NCBI GenBank assembly: GCA_023807065.1
Contig: JAJJLU010003533.1
Span: 1-58,853, forward strand
DNA from: Isotricha intestinalis
Lineage: Eukaryota > Ciliophora > Litostomatea > Vestibuliferida > Isotrichidae
DNA: 58,853 nucleotides
Direction of reading: 5' to 3'
Shown: positions 52,801 through 58,853 of the stretch, piece by piece
Numbering within the stretch: position 1 is the stretch's first letter
Layout of the letters: each line of letters begins with the position of its first letter
Made by a program: the position numbers and the translations under genes
The notes under the pieces: model-generated
The model's input: the letters and a program-made list of their open reading frames with translations, nothing else
What the model was told of the DNA's origin: nothing
Database searches by the model: none

Positions 52801-53577
52801 ATATATATTCTTCAATTATTTATTATATTTAACTTAAGTCAAACTCTTCGAAATCTTTTAACTTCAATGACAGTGAAAATAAATCAATTAGGAGCAGTAT
52901 TTTATTTAAGTGTAGTGATAAATTTATGTTTAGCTGCGGTTGCATTTTTTAAATTTGAAGAAGATTTCATGAGAGCAATAGATTCAAAAATGCCACATAA
53001 TTACCCAGAAGGATTTGAATATTTAAATGATTTAATAGGTTCAGTATATACTGAGCCATCACATATAGAAAGTGAATGTGGAACATTAGCATATTGTTTT
53101 GCGACTCATATGGATTATGGAATGAGATTTGATGGTGGAATTGCTGATAGAATGAGTGCTAGATCTTATAATTTAAATAAAAGTTATTATCTTGCAAGAT
53201 TTTTCTATGAAATGGTTTATTTTATTAGTCAAACTGTCATGTTACAAGGAATGATCTTTGGTATTATTATTGAAGCTTTCTCTGAATTAAGAAATAAAGA
53301 ACAAAAAATAGAAAAAGATAAAAATGAAATTTGCTTCATTTGTGGTATTGATAAAGTCTCTTGCGAAAAAAATGGACAAAAATTCGAAGATCATATTACT
53401 AAAGTTCATAATTTGTGGACTTATGTTGATTATATACTAGGTCTTAGATTCGTTGATATTCAAGAAACTAATGCTATTAATTCTTATGTTATGGAAACTA
53501 TTGAAAAAAAAGAATTAAGCTGGTTTCCTTCATTAAAAGATAATAATGAAGAAGATGAAAATGGAGGTGAAAGTTAA
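46807..53577 (+). CDS. IP3R/RyR-like Ca2+-release-type channel with N-terminal UBR-box-like zinc modules
   Basis: The protein has 2256 residues. The N-terminus (51-99) shows a UBR-box-like Cys/His pattern: C51xC53xC, C64xxC67, C71-H72, CIC(92-94)G, C98-H99. A second, degenerate one follows (C142xxC145...C149...CCC169-171...H174xH176). A long helical region contains the RIH-associated signature FCEEHNPHFQ (1419-1428). Transmembrane helices lie at about 1867-1890, 1912-1935, 1978-2007, 2030-2053 and 2130-2158. The pore loop is DGGIAD (2109-2114, normally GGGxGD). The C-terminal linker zinc finger is intact (C2176xxC2179...H2196...H2201-N) and is followed by a tail typical of IP3 receptors. I see no beta-trefoil (MIR/IP3-binding) domain. 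The channel class is firm; gating ligand and ion selectivity are unknown. Confidence 0.9.
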   Translation: MEEETSILKKNSKIAGKAFEKEELMEYAEDILKIECQILESGIKETKETFCICECDPERTNPICENCFNTCHKGGNEYPHKLIKSSTMNAVCICGYRCHRLFTENSQQDKQYKKSCTFGELAGINDLNFCYQSLDESNTKICLVCYNICYNNDTNFIKKPLTDLKGFKCCCTNHNHSDIRIIFRKLRSLAKNNNFLKMYNFEGMTFIQFLNIFFSTKNSFHNLFHSFAEKINQTYQNLQNFNYFFEEHNNLNDLHLTSQVLLVFSQRCKNIYSAKNRIEKKNDYDEDNNEEDPEKKSPKNLTVGIEGGEISSRKIRCRTLCYFNDIIKNILNEKIFFKIMERKFDFKSRNIWQLKYYLTTIFYNFYIAKDFASYPNFKIRDISLLSPLQRYILITNIETENKVSSYVNNLNMNFLNNILNSIECLLNSEEKSIILLLILAKLYKICEIFAKYSLFNHEQLSKLCQLNDQILTYFDEEKKSPDKDFLKIKVISPMIKILLFLSYYYNDQIIISALKGERVVEKCNFFHGKTEICKNVTQNVILALTFTQRFDDEVIAKEKEAEKKKGERTYHSDTVAKVAEILPQKQKYIRCLRNIIKNCNSLLELPLNNDEVYQSGMVRLVDENQEILYKFIKGNLLPNERDFIKKVRYFTEELEETYYNFFQDYNSQSFEDKFSQKFEDIISEFNKNYSFFNEEDNALVKKKEDDENLKFLEGSENLSQINEEMGNFENSINASGNSNNSNLAPGENNTNSNNFNNKFLVTKSYLLQSMMKYIHILYYDHISKKNPPETFVIKQSIYRMMMEILYHFILNSPENSFFLLQSDFTSNFELLNDAQLVEALALINCALEFIANSKREITNDSNLTHLIKIAILKSSNQEILNELLKVLQTMLLTVNFSDEKKMKKKVMKMCKIIFNYHLTFKNYFILMASSRENDKLQCFKKETEKLIKKYMRIVNQLCNSKKIVEERDFLENITGKDQLKRILYAKTINISLRTELLEYYRKCYLETLIDTKDTNYFASALINDFKPEKRDEIIENPKYHKFFEFLVKSGSYSGLIGLENEANVVKYELLNFQGVLTMTTDKVKIKRYLEAVVKSVVVYFSKFSSLIFDSSGYNCISLYEIIYYFLELKQYIYSRPEVFQSNESSNKKIFFRNKFKGHYDLVELINPDKINHDQNKKREKKNGFDKRYLKKEKKNKIKNPKNDEERVNFDIKRMSDENFEFLNYANISQIFTSHTQNFIQFPRVEGYKDLFEKKNEMFDDEKKKSMISKFKKQGRYKTQYEQDIFSLIFHYFNMKCNIDTGSFIKALGETSTHYNTNFRMLLCKCILFFNNVQRQKYKETVLWFLLRLLQYHTCEIQETFEEIEDNNDEKEPLFNFNSLVDSFTSSVIYVILKEINFNGYENRNEYYNSIMHIKIMKYFCEEHNPHFQTLFFNNTETSEKDVIVRYKNHLKIKKQKRKKNNVNEENDEFYTHKRRTIFSVGSQVSTETNGNGISGIYTRKASVFEYLLSVLGKIILLSQWMSKRDNPDEYFYDIYFVILEFLIETIQGTSSENLAKVFTNEKKSKCLFANFLNEINRLLIDDSFESDLNYVIRKDMMDFLMAFLEESSTPSNGIIEIASTLLPGAILDSIIATMNKLYIEENEKDDDDDDDNDNNNNNSNNKGGKDNIINNENMVIKRIFNFNPEMKKFFNDLYFNDMDFGENDKFALANRMYQYFKMLGQSTRFKNPYVFEFYFKYEMFTEEQVSKAYYNKSIKLINKTTNAAIAEAKFYDQFLCVSFFESITRTVFVNKEDEEEPVSVIFTINPIVPLLSKISKEDFTDNVDRSDRYTKLFSLMERCDNFFEEIKYRQQTGKANFIIKIINDINFYYLEVFAFLITLSINLIMLCVLKGEGDVLYGEDQINFILKDLGIINLSFNSICIILWLIAKYKLLYMTECQKMIKEYEQKSDEDEDNKEIELTTGDKIKAAYIVLIRKNKLFAFIWNIILSACASFLRIYFIYILQLFIIFNLSQTLRNLLTSMTVKINQLGAVFYLSVVINLCLAAVAFFKFEEDFMRAIDSKMPHNYPEGFEYLNDLIGSVYTEPSHIESECGTLAYCFATHMDYGMRFDGGIADRMSARSYNLNKSYYLARFFYEMVYFISQTVMLQGMIFGIIIEAFSELRNKEQKIEKDKNEICFICGIDKVSCEKNGQKFEDHITKVHNLWTYVDYILGLRFVDIQETNAINSYVMETIEKKELSWFPSLKDNNEEDENGGES

Positions 53578-53686
53578 ATTAATTTTTGTTTTTTTGTTTT
53601 ATATTTTTTTCTAATAATTATTATTTTTTGTTTAAATTATTTTTTTTTTTATTTTTTTTTTAATTTTAAAAAATTAAACGGAATAA

Positions 53687-54901
53687 ATGAATAAAAAAAA
53701 AGTATTATCTAGAATAAATATAATAATAACAATTCCTTTAATAATAATATTATCAAAAAGTGAAAACTCAATAAAATTAACATTAAACCCGAAAAAAATA
53801 TCTAGTAAAGAATTAATATTTCTCCAGAATTCATTTTTAAAACCAAAAATTCAAAATTCCTATAATGAAATATTAAATAAAAAAATAACAGAATATTCAG
53901 GTAAAATAATAATAGGAAATCCACCTCAAGAATTTGAATTTCTCTTTGATACAGGTTCTGCAAATATAATAGTGACATCAAATTTATGTTTGAATGAAGG
54001 ATGTGAAAATAAAAAAAAATATAATTCATCCGCTTCTAAAACTTATAAACAAATATTTCATATTGATCAATTTGTAAATGATTTAATTAGAAATCCAAAA
54101 GAAAGAGATAAAATTTATGTTAATTTCGGAACAGGAAGAATTAAAAATTATTTAAGTTATGAAAATATTTGTTTAGGAAATAAAGTTTTATGTGCTAATC
54201 AAATTATATTATTAGAAGCTTATGAATTAAGTTCAATTCCTTTTTCTCAAGTTTCTTTTGATGGAATTATAGGTTTAAGTTTTACTTATTTATCAATAAA
54301 TAAACAAGCAAATTTTATAGAAATGTTATTTGAACAAAAGAAAATAAATAAAAGATTATTTTCTTTTTATTTTAATATAAATGATAATAAAAATTCTTCT
54401 TTAAATATAGGAGGAATTGATAATAATAATTTTATAGGAAAAATTACTTGGTGTGATGTTATATCTGAAAATTATTGGGAAATTAAAATAGATTCTATTA
54501 AATATGATAATGAAATTATTATTGATTGTGAAAATAATAATAATTTCTGTTCTGGAATTATTGATACTGGTACTTCTATGATTGCAGCTCCTAGTGACAT
54601 TTATAATAAATTAGATAAAAAATTACAAGTTGATTTTAACTGTAATAATATTAATCAATTAAAAAATTTAATTATTAAAATTAGTGGAGTTGAATTTATT
54701 TTAGAGCCTAATTTTTATATTTTAAAAATTCCTGATACTTTAAGTTATAATGATAATTGCTTAAGTGCTATTATGCAAATTGATAATCTGAATAATAATG
54801 ATCAAACAATTATTTTAGGTTTACCCTTTTTAAAAAAGTATTATAATATTTTTGACAGAGATAATAAAAAAATTGGTTTTGCTTTAGCAAAGCATATTTA
54901 A
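53687..54901 (+). CDS. Pepsin-like aspartic protease, intact
   Basis: The protein has 404 residues with a signal peptide (about 1-24), a probable propeptide (to about 68) and an A1 protease fold. Both catalytic motifs are intact: D88-TGS in FEFLFDTGSAN and D293-TGTS in GIIDTGTSMIAA. Other landmarks are KIIIGNPPQ, FDGIIGLSF, SLNIGGID, WCDVISENYWEIKIDSI and the closing ILGLPFLKKYYNIFDRDNKKIGFA. The flap residue usually Tyr is Phe here (VNFGTG). There is no C-terminal anchor, so it is soluble, probably lysosomal or secreted. It is the active counterpart of the pseudo-protease at 28.6 kb in this window. Confidence 0.93.
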   Translation: MNKKKVLSRINIIITIPLIIILSKSENSIKLTLNPKKISSKELIFLQNSFLKPKIQNSYNEILNKKITEYSGKIIIGNPPQEFEFLFDTGSANIIVTSNLCLNEGCENKKKYNSSASKTYKQIFHIDQFVNDLIRNPKERDKIYVNFGTGRIKNYLSYENICLGNKVLCANQIILLEAYELSSIPFSQVSFDGIIGLSFTYLSINKQANFIEMLFEQKKINKRLFSFYFNINDNKNSSLNIGGIDNNNFIGKITWCDVISENYWEIKIDSIKYDNEIIIDCENNNNFCSGIIDTGTSMIAAPSDIYNKLDKKLQVDFNCNNINQLKNLIIKISGVEFILEPNFYILKIPDTLSYNDNCLSAIMQIDNLNNNDQTIILGLPFLKKYYNIFDRDNKKIGFALAKHI

Positions 54902-55084
54902 CAAATTTAACTATAGATATTTAATTTAAATATTTATATTAAAATTATTATAAATACAATTTTTCTTATAGAAAAGAATATAAAATATTTTTTAAAAAAA
55001 GAAAAAAATAAACAAAAAAATAAATTTAGATAATTGAATTAAATATAAAAAATAAAAATTAGAAAAAATAAAAGCTTTTTAAAA

Positions 55085-57328
55085 ATGATTAATCCAAATC
55101 CAGAAAATCAAAATCCTGAAAAAAAATCAAATATACGTCAAACTTTAATAAAGAGCTTTTTAGATGAAAAAAGAGTAATAAAATCTAAAAATCAAAACAT
55201 AAATTCTTCATTTAAAAAATCAGACATAACAAAATATAATTTTTACACAAAAACTCTTCAATCAATAATAGATAATCCAATAAAAAAATATGTTGAAAAA
55301 GAAAAAGAAAAAAAAATAAAATTACATAAACAAGAAGAATGTTCATTTAAAGATATATCTCAAATAACAAAAAAACAAACGTTTATAATAAATGATATAA
55401 CAGATAATTCATTATTTGATGATTGTGAAGAAGAAGAATTTACAAGTCAAATTCGTTATTCTCTTCCATCGATAGTATTAAATGAAAATTTTGAAGAAGG
55501 AAATAATAAAAACATAAGTTATTATTATAAATATAAAATTGAACATGCTCAATTAAATGAAGAAATTTTTCTTCCTGATATAACTTTATCTTTTAATTCT
55601 TTAACTATTACTAAACCTATTAAAATTAAAGGACAAATTGGAAGTTGTATTGAAATTAATCAAAGTTCAATTTATATTTATATTAATAATAGAAATGAAG
55701 ATATTGATGCTGTTAAAATTTCACAAGTTAAAATAATATTAAATGATAATGAAAATAATATTGAAAAAAAAACTTCTAATTTATTTGTTTTATATCAAGG
55801 TTCTATTTTAAATTTAGAAGATTGTGATATTGTATATCTAGATAAAGGGAATTCAATGTTAACAACATCTGAATTTCAAATTAATTTAAATAAAAAAACT
55901 AAATCAATAGCATTTGGATTATATACTTGTAAAAAAAAAGATGAAAATGATTTAACTCCTTTAATTTCAGTTCTTTCAATTAATAATACTAGAATTTCAA
56001 ATTTTTGTCAAACTATTTGCTCAGGGAAAAATACTATAGTAAATATAAGTAAAAGTGCAATTTCACAAAATTCAGGTAAAGCTATTATTATATTAAATCC
56101 TTTAATTTTTAAAATGGAAGAAACTTTAATTGATAAAAACTCAGATGATGCAATTTATATTAAATTTATTAATAGTGATTTAATTGATGAAAATAGGCAA
56201 ATTTTTCTTAGGAATAATAATTTTGAAATGAATTGGGGAAATGCTTTTAGATTAAGTTCTTCAAGTAACATTAAATTAAAATTATCTGTTGTTATGGAAG
56301 GGAATATATTTAAATATAATAATAGTGATTGTGTTCATTTTTCAGAATTATATTTAGATTCATTAGAAATATTAAAAAATATATTTGAAAACAACAGAAG
56401 AAATGGTTTAAATTTACATAATTTAATTCTTAATGGTGAAAATAATATAATTGAATTAAAAGAAAATAACTTTGATGAAAATTATGGTTATGGCTTATTT
56501 GTATATGAAACAATAATAAATTCTCAAACAAATAAATTTTCATGTAATAAAGCAGGAGGAATAATTTTAAGTAATTTAATAGATTCTAATAAAAATTCAG
56601 AAATGAAATCTCAAAGTAATCAAAGTGGAAATAATTTAGAAATAAGTTCTTTATTAAATAAAAATAATAAAAAGACAATAATATCAAAAAATAATTTTTA
56701 TGAAAATGGAGATAGTGGTTTAAAAATAATAAATTATTCTTATACTGTTATAGTTGAAGGAAGTTTATTTAAAGAAAATTGTAAACATGGAATTTTTATT
56801 GATTTAAATACTCCAAATTCTTCTTCCACAAATTCACAAACAACATCTTCAATTTTTTCAGAAAAACTAAAATCTTTCAAAAACGCAGATTCTAATCAAA
56901 CTCAATTATTAGCAAATTTAATTATTTTAGAATGTGTTATTGAGAAAAATTTAAAAAGTGGAATTTCAATAAATAATTCTTTAATTTATTGTGAAAATTC
57001 TTTTATTGTTGATAATATGGATTATGCTATAAATGTAAATAAAAAAGAATTTCAATTTTGTTTTAAAGAATCAAAAATAAAAAATAAAAAAAATACAATT
57101 AGTGGAAATATTGGAGGTGAATGGGGAGAAATTGAAATTAAAGATAAAATTAATTGTTCTGTTGGTTGTGGAAGTACAAAAAATTCACAAAAAAAAAGAA
57201 AGAAATTAATTGAAAATCAAGTAATTGGAAGTGAAGATAAAAATAAAAATAATTATGATTTTTGTAATTTATCTGATAAAAAAGATATTAGTAAAAAAAA
57301 TAGTGATGATGGATGTAAGGTTATTTGA
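55085..57328 (+). CDS. Cytosolic right-handed beta-helix repeat protein
   Basis: The protein has 747 residues. The N-terminal 120 residues are charged and basic. Residues about 150-680 consist of beta-helix rungs with repeated NxF/NxI ladder positions (NNFEMNWGNAFRLSSS, GNIFKYNNSDCVHFSEL, FENNRRNGLNLHNLIL, ENNFDENYGYGLFVYE, NNFYENGDSGLKIIN), like the NosD/PbH1-type repeats of FBXO11 and SHCBP1. The tail is Lys-rich (KKRKKL). There is no signal peptide or transmembrane segment, so it is likely cytosolic, and no F-box is seen. Such proteins often act as substrate adaptors; that is inference. The gene ends with TGA, followed five codons later by TAA. Confidence 0.78.
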   Translation: MINPNPENQNPEKKSNIRQTLIKSFLDEKRVIKSKNQNINSSFKKSDITKYNFYTKTLQSIIDNPIKKYVEKEKEKKIKLHKQEECSFKDISQITKKQTFIINDITDNSLFDDCEEEEFTSQIRYSLPSIVLNENFEEGNNKNISYYYKYKIEHAQLNEEIFLPDITLSFNSLTITKPIKIKGQIGSCIEINQSSIYIYINNRNEDIDAVKISQVKIILNDNENNIEKKTSNLFVLYQGSILNLEDCDIVYLDKGNSMLTTSEFQINLNKKTKSIAFGLYTCKKKDENDLTPLISVLSINNTRISNFCQTICSGKNTIVNISKSAISQNSGKAIIILNPLIFKMEETLIDKNSDDAIYIKFINSDLIDENRQIFLRNNNFEMNWGNAFRLSSSSNIKLKLSVVMEGNIFKYNNSDCVHFSELYLDSLEILKNIFENNRRNGLNLHNLILNGENNIIELKENNFDENYGYGLFVYETIINSQTNKFSCNKAGGIILSNLIDSNKNSEMKSQSNQSGNNLEISSLLNKNNKKTIISKNNFYENGDSGLKIINYSYTVIVEGSLFKENCKHGIFIDLNTPNSSSTNSQTTSSIFSEKLKSFKNADSNQTQLLANLIILECVIEKNLKSGISINNSLIYCENSFIVDNMDYAINVNKKEFQFCFKESKIKNKKNTISGNIGGEWGEIEIKDKINCSVGCGSTKNSQKKRKKLIENQVIGSEDKNKNNYDFCNLSDKKDISKKNSDDGCKVI

Positions 57329-57859
57329 AATTTTTTTTATTAAATTTTATAAATATAAATGATATTAGGTTATAGTATTATATTTTCTTTTCAATATATA
57401 AAATATAAATTTTTTTAAATTAAAAATAAATTATAATATAAATATAAAATAGGATAACCTAAAAAATGGGATAAATTTTTTTTCAAAAAAAAAAAAATTC
57501 TTTAAAAAAAAATATACAGCACAATTATCATATTCCATTATCTCTTTTGATAAATGTTATCTATATTTTTAAAAACAATAAATTTTCCTTTGAAATTTTT
57601 ATCATTCTTTTATTTTTGTTTTTTCCATTTATAACATGCGATTGAATTATTTTTTACTTTATTAAAAAATTATTAAATGATATTTTATTATTATATTTCC
57701 TTAAGATTCTAATACTCTGATTTATTTGTATTTTAATTTCTAAATTTCTTAATCTTTAACAAAATAACTTTTTATTTCAAAAGAATATGAGAATAATTTT
57801 TAGATAAATCTAATATATTTTAATTCAATATTTTATAAAATGTATTGTTTAATAATTGA
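57329..57859. other. Intergenic upstream of Hsp70
   Basis: These 531 A/T-rich bases include a 9-base inverted repeat (TTAGGTTAT at 57365-57373 and ATAACCTAA at 57454-57462). I looked for heat-shock elements (alternating GAA/TTC) and found none with proper spacing. No RNA gene or reading frame is seen. Confidence 0.45.
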
Positions 57860-58853
57860 ATGTATCATAACTCAAATGGAGGTTCACAAAAATCATCAGA
57901 ATCAAGTAGAAATTCAACCACTGAGAGAATGAGTCGCTTAAAAACAGATTTAAATGAAGAAGTTTTAAATTCAATTATAGGAATAGATTTAGGAACAACA
58001 AATTGTTGTGTTGGAACATGGAGAAATCATAGAGTTGAAATAATACCAAATAATTTAGGAGATAGAACAACTCCCTCTGAAGTTTTAATTAAAAAAAATG
58101 AAATTGTAATAGGAAAAACTGCTAGAAATATATCAATAAATTCAAAAAATCCTAATATAAAAAATTCTAAAAGATTAATAGGAAGATATTTTAGAGATCT
58201 CCAAATTCAAAAAGAAATAAAATCTGACCCTGTTCAAATTGAAGAAGATCCATATACAAAAAAACCTCAATATTGTATTAAAGTAGGAAATGAAGAAAAA
58301 AAATATTTTCCAGAAGATATATCATCAATGATATTAAAACATTTAAAAAAATTTTCAGAAGAATTTATAGGAAAAGAAGTAAAAAAAGCAGTAATAACAG
58401 TTCCAGCACATTTTAATCATTCCCAAAGAGAAGCAACTAAATTAGCAGCTGAAAAAGCAGGATTAGAAGTAATTAGACTTATTAATGAACCAACAGCAGC
58501 TGCTATTGCTTATGGATATGAAAATAAATCTGAAGAAGAAAGAAAAGTATTAGTATTTGATTTAGGTGGAGGAATCTTTTGATGTTTCTATTTTAAATAT
58601 TAAAGGTAAAGAATTCACTCTTTTAGCTTCTTGTGGTGATCCTCATTTAGGAGGAGAAGATTTTAATGAATTATTAACTAAATTTGCTTTAATTCAATTA
58701 ATTAAAAAAATCGAAAAAAAAGGTGATGATGATGATGAAGAAGATGATGATAATGAAGATGAAGAAGAAAAAGAACAAGAAAAAAAAGATTATTCAACTG
58801 AAGAAATAGAAAAAGATTTTAAAGATTATGAGAATGAAATAAATAAATTTTAT
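57860..58853 (+). CDS. Hsp70 family chaperone, frameshifted and cut by the window end
   Basis: The ATG at 57860 is the first after an in-frame TGA. The N-terminal 40 residues are Ser/Asn-rich and not a signal peptide. The ATPase domain is clear: [47 protein letters not shown] and VFDLGGG. The frame then stops at TGA (58580-58582). Reading continues in the +1 frame with [23 protein letters not shown] and onward to the window end. One extra T at 58575 explains the shift: without it the codons give the expected DLGGGTFDVS. After GGEDF there is an unusual acidic insert (Asp/Glu run, about 58725-58780). Either a sequencing or assembly error or a broken gene; the rest of the gene is outside. Confidence 0.87.

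Noticed and set aside
57365..57462. 9-base inverted repeat upstream of Hsp70 as a regulatory hairpin
   Set aside because: Arms are short and 80 bases apart in very AT-rich DNA; chance is sufficient.
57329..57859. Heat-shock elements upstream of Hsp70
   Set aside because: GAA and TTC triplets occur but not with the alternating two-base spacing of real elements.
58576..58590. Euplotes-like programmed +1 frameshift at TTT-TGA in Hsp70
   Set aside because: Euplotes sites are AAA-TAA/TAG, no other gene here needs a shift, and deleting one T restores the exact DLGGGTFD codons, pointing to error or mutation.
1..58853. TGA read as Trp (as in some ciliates and mitochondria)
   Set aside because: Long frames contain no internal TGA, Trp is written TGG throughout, and reading through the three TGA stops adds only zero to four residues.
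1..58853. tRNA or rRNA genes in the gaps
   Set aside because: No GC-richer islands, no B-box-like GTTC sequence in a cloverleaf context and no rRNA-like stretches were found by eye; a covariance search was not possible.

Overview
This window looks like compact, extremely AT-rich nuclear DNA of a protist. I favour a ciliate macronuclear-type genome that uses TAA/TGA as stops, for example a litostome (rumen-type) ciliate. This is inference. The evidence is: about 28 long and apparently intronless genes filling roughly 89% of the window by my own sum; A/T-only gaps; asparagine-rich proteins; and families typical of ciliates (MORN proteins, furin-like Cys-rich membrane proteins, a TmcB-like multipass protein, an IP3R/RyR-like channel, a Nup98 with xLFG-Asn repeats). 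Of 27 complete genes, 24 stop with TAA, 3 with TGA and none with TAG. No rRNA, tRNA, CRISPR array or insertion sequence was seen.

Layout. 1-9.6 kb: a 5'-truncated SBF2-like protein, a small acylated coiled-coil protein, an unknown basic protein, a WD-like protein, a membrane-anchored gamma-glutamyl-hydrolase pseudoenzyme, a GAPR-1-like CAP protein, a metallophosphoesterase and a PHD-finger protein. 10-20 kb: a 1581-residue TmcB-like multipass protein, a tandem pair of zinc-finger/MORN paralogues and a bacterial-looking methyltransferase. 20-28 kb: an ABCA transporter, a transglutaminase-like protein and a basic acylated protein. 28.6-37.6 kb: a pseudo-aspartic protease with a C-terminal anchor, a 1653-residue Cys-rich membrane protein, a two-TM protein and a RING-H2 ligase. 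37.7-46.7 kb: a membrane-tethered prokaryote-like beta-helix protein, a stand-alone Nup98, a small acidic protein, an Asn/Met repeat protein and a TIP30-like oxidoreductase. 46.8-58.8 kb: a 2256-residue IP3R-like channel carrying two UBR-box-like zinc modules at its N-terminus, an intact pepsin-like protease, a cytosolic beta-helix protein and an Hsp70 with a single-base frameshift that runs off the window.

How the genes relate. This is not an operon; strands alternate and most genes are unrelated housekeeping or signalling genes. A recurring theme is secretory and endolysosomal membranes: two catalytically dead hydrolases on type I anchors, an active aspartic protease, a metallophosphoesterase, an ABCA pump, a Cys-rich receptor-like protein with NPF repeats and a Ca2+-release-type channel. 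The channel with UBR-like boxes is the most unusual architecture. Two genes (methyltransferase, beta-helix) look acquired from gut-type prokaryotes. All functions are inferred from motifs read by eye; no database search was run.
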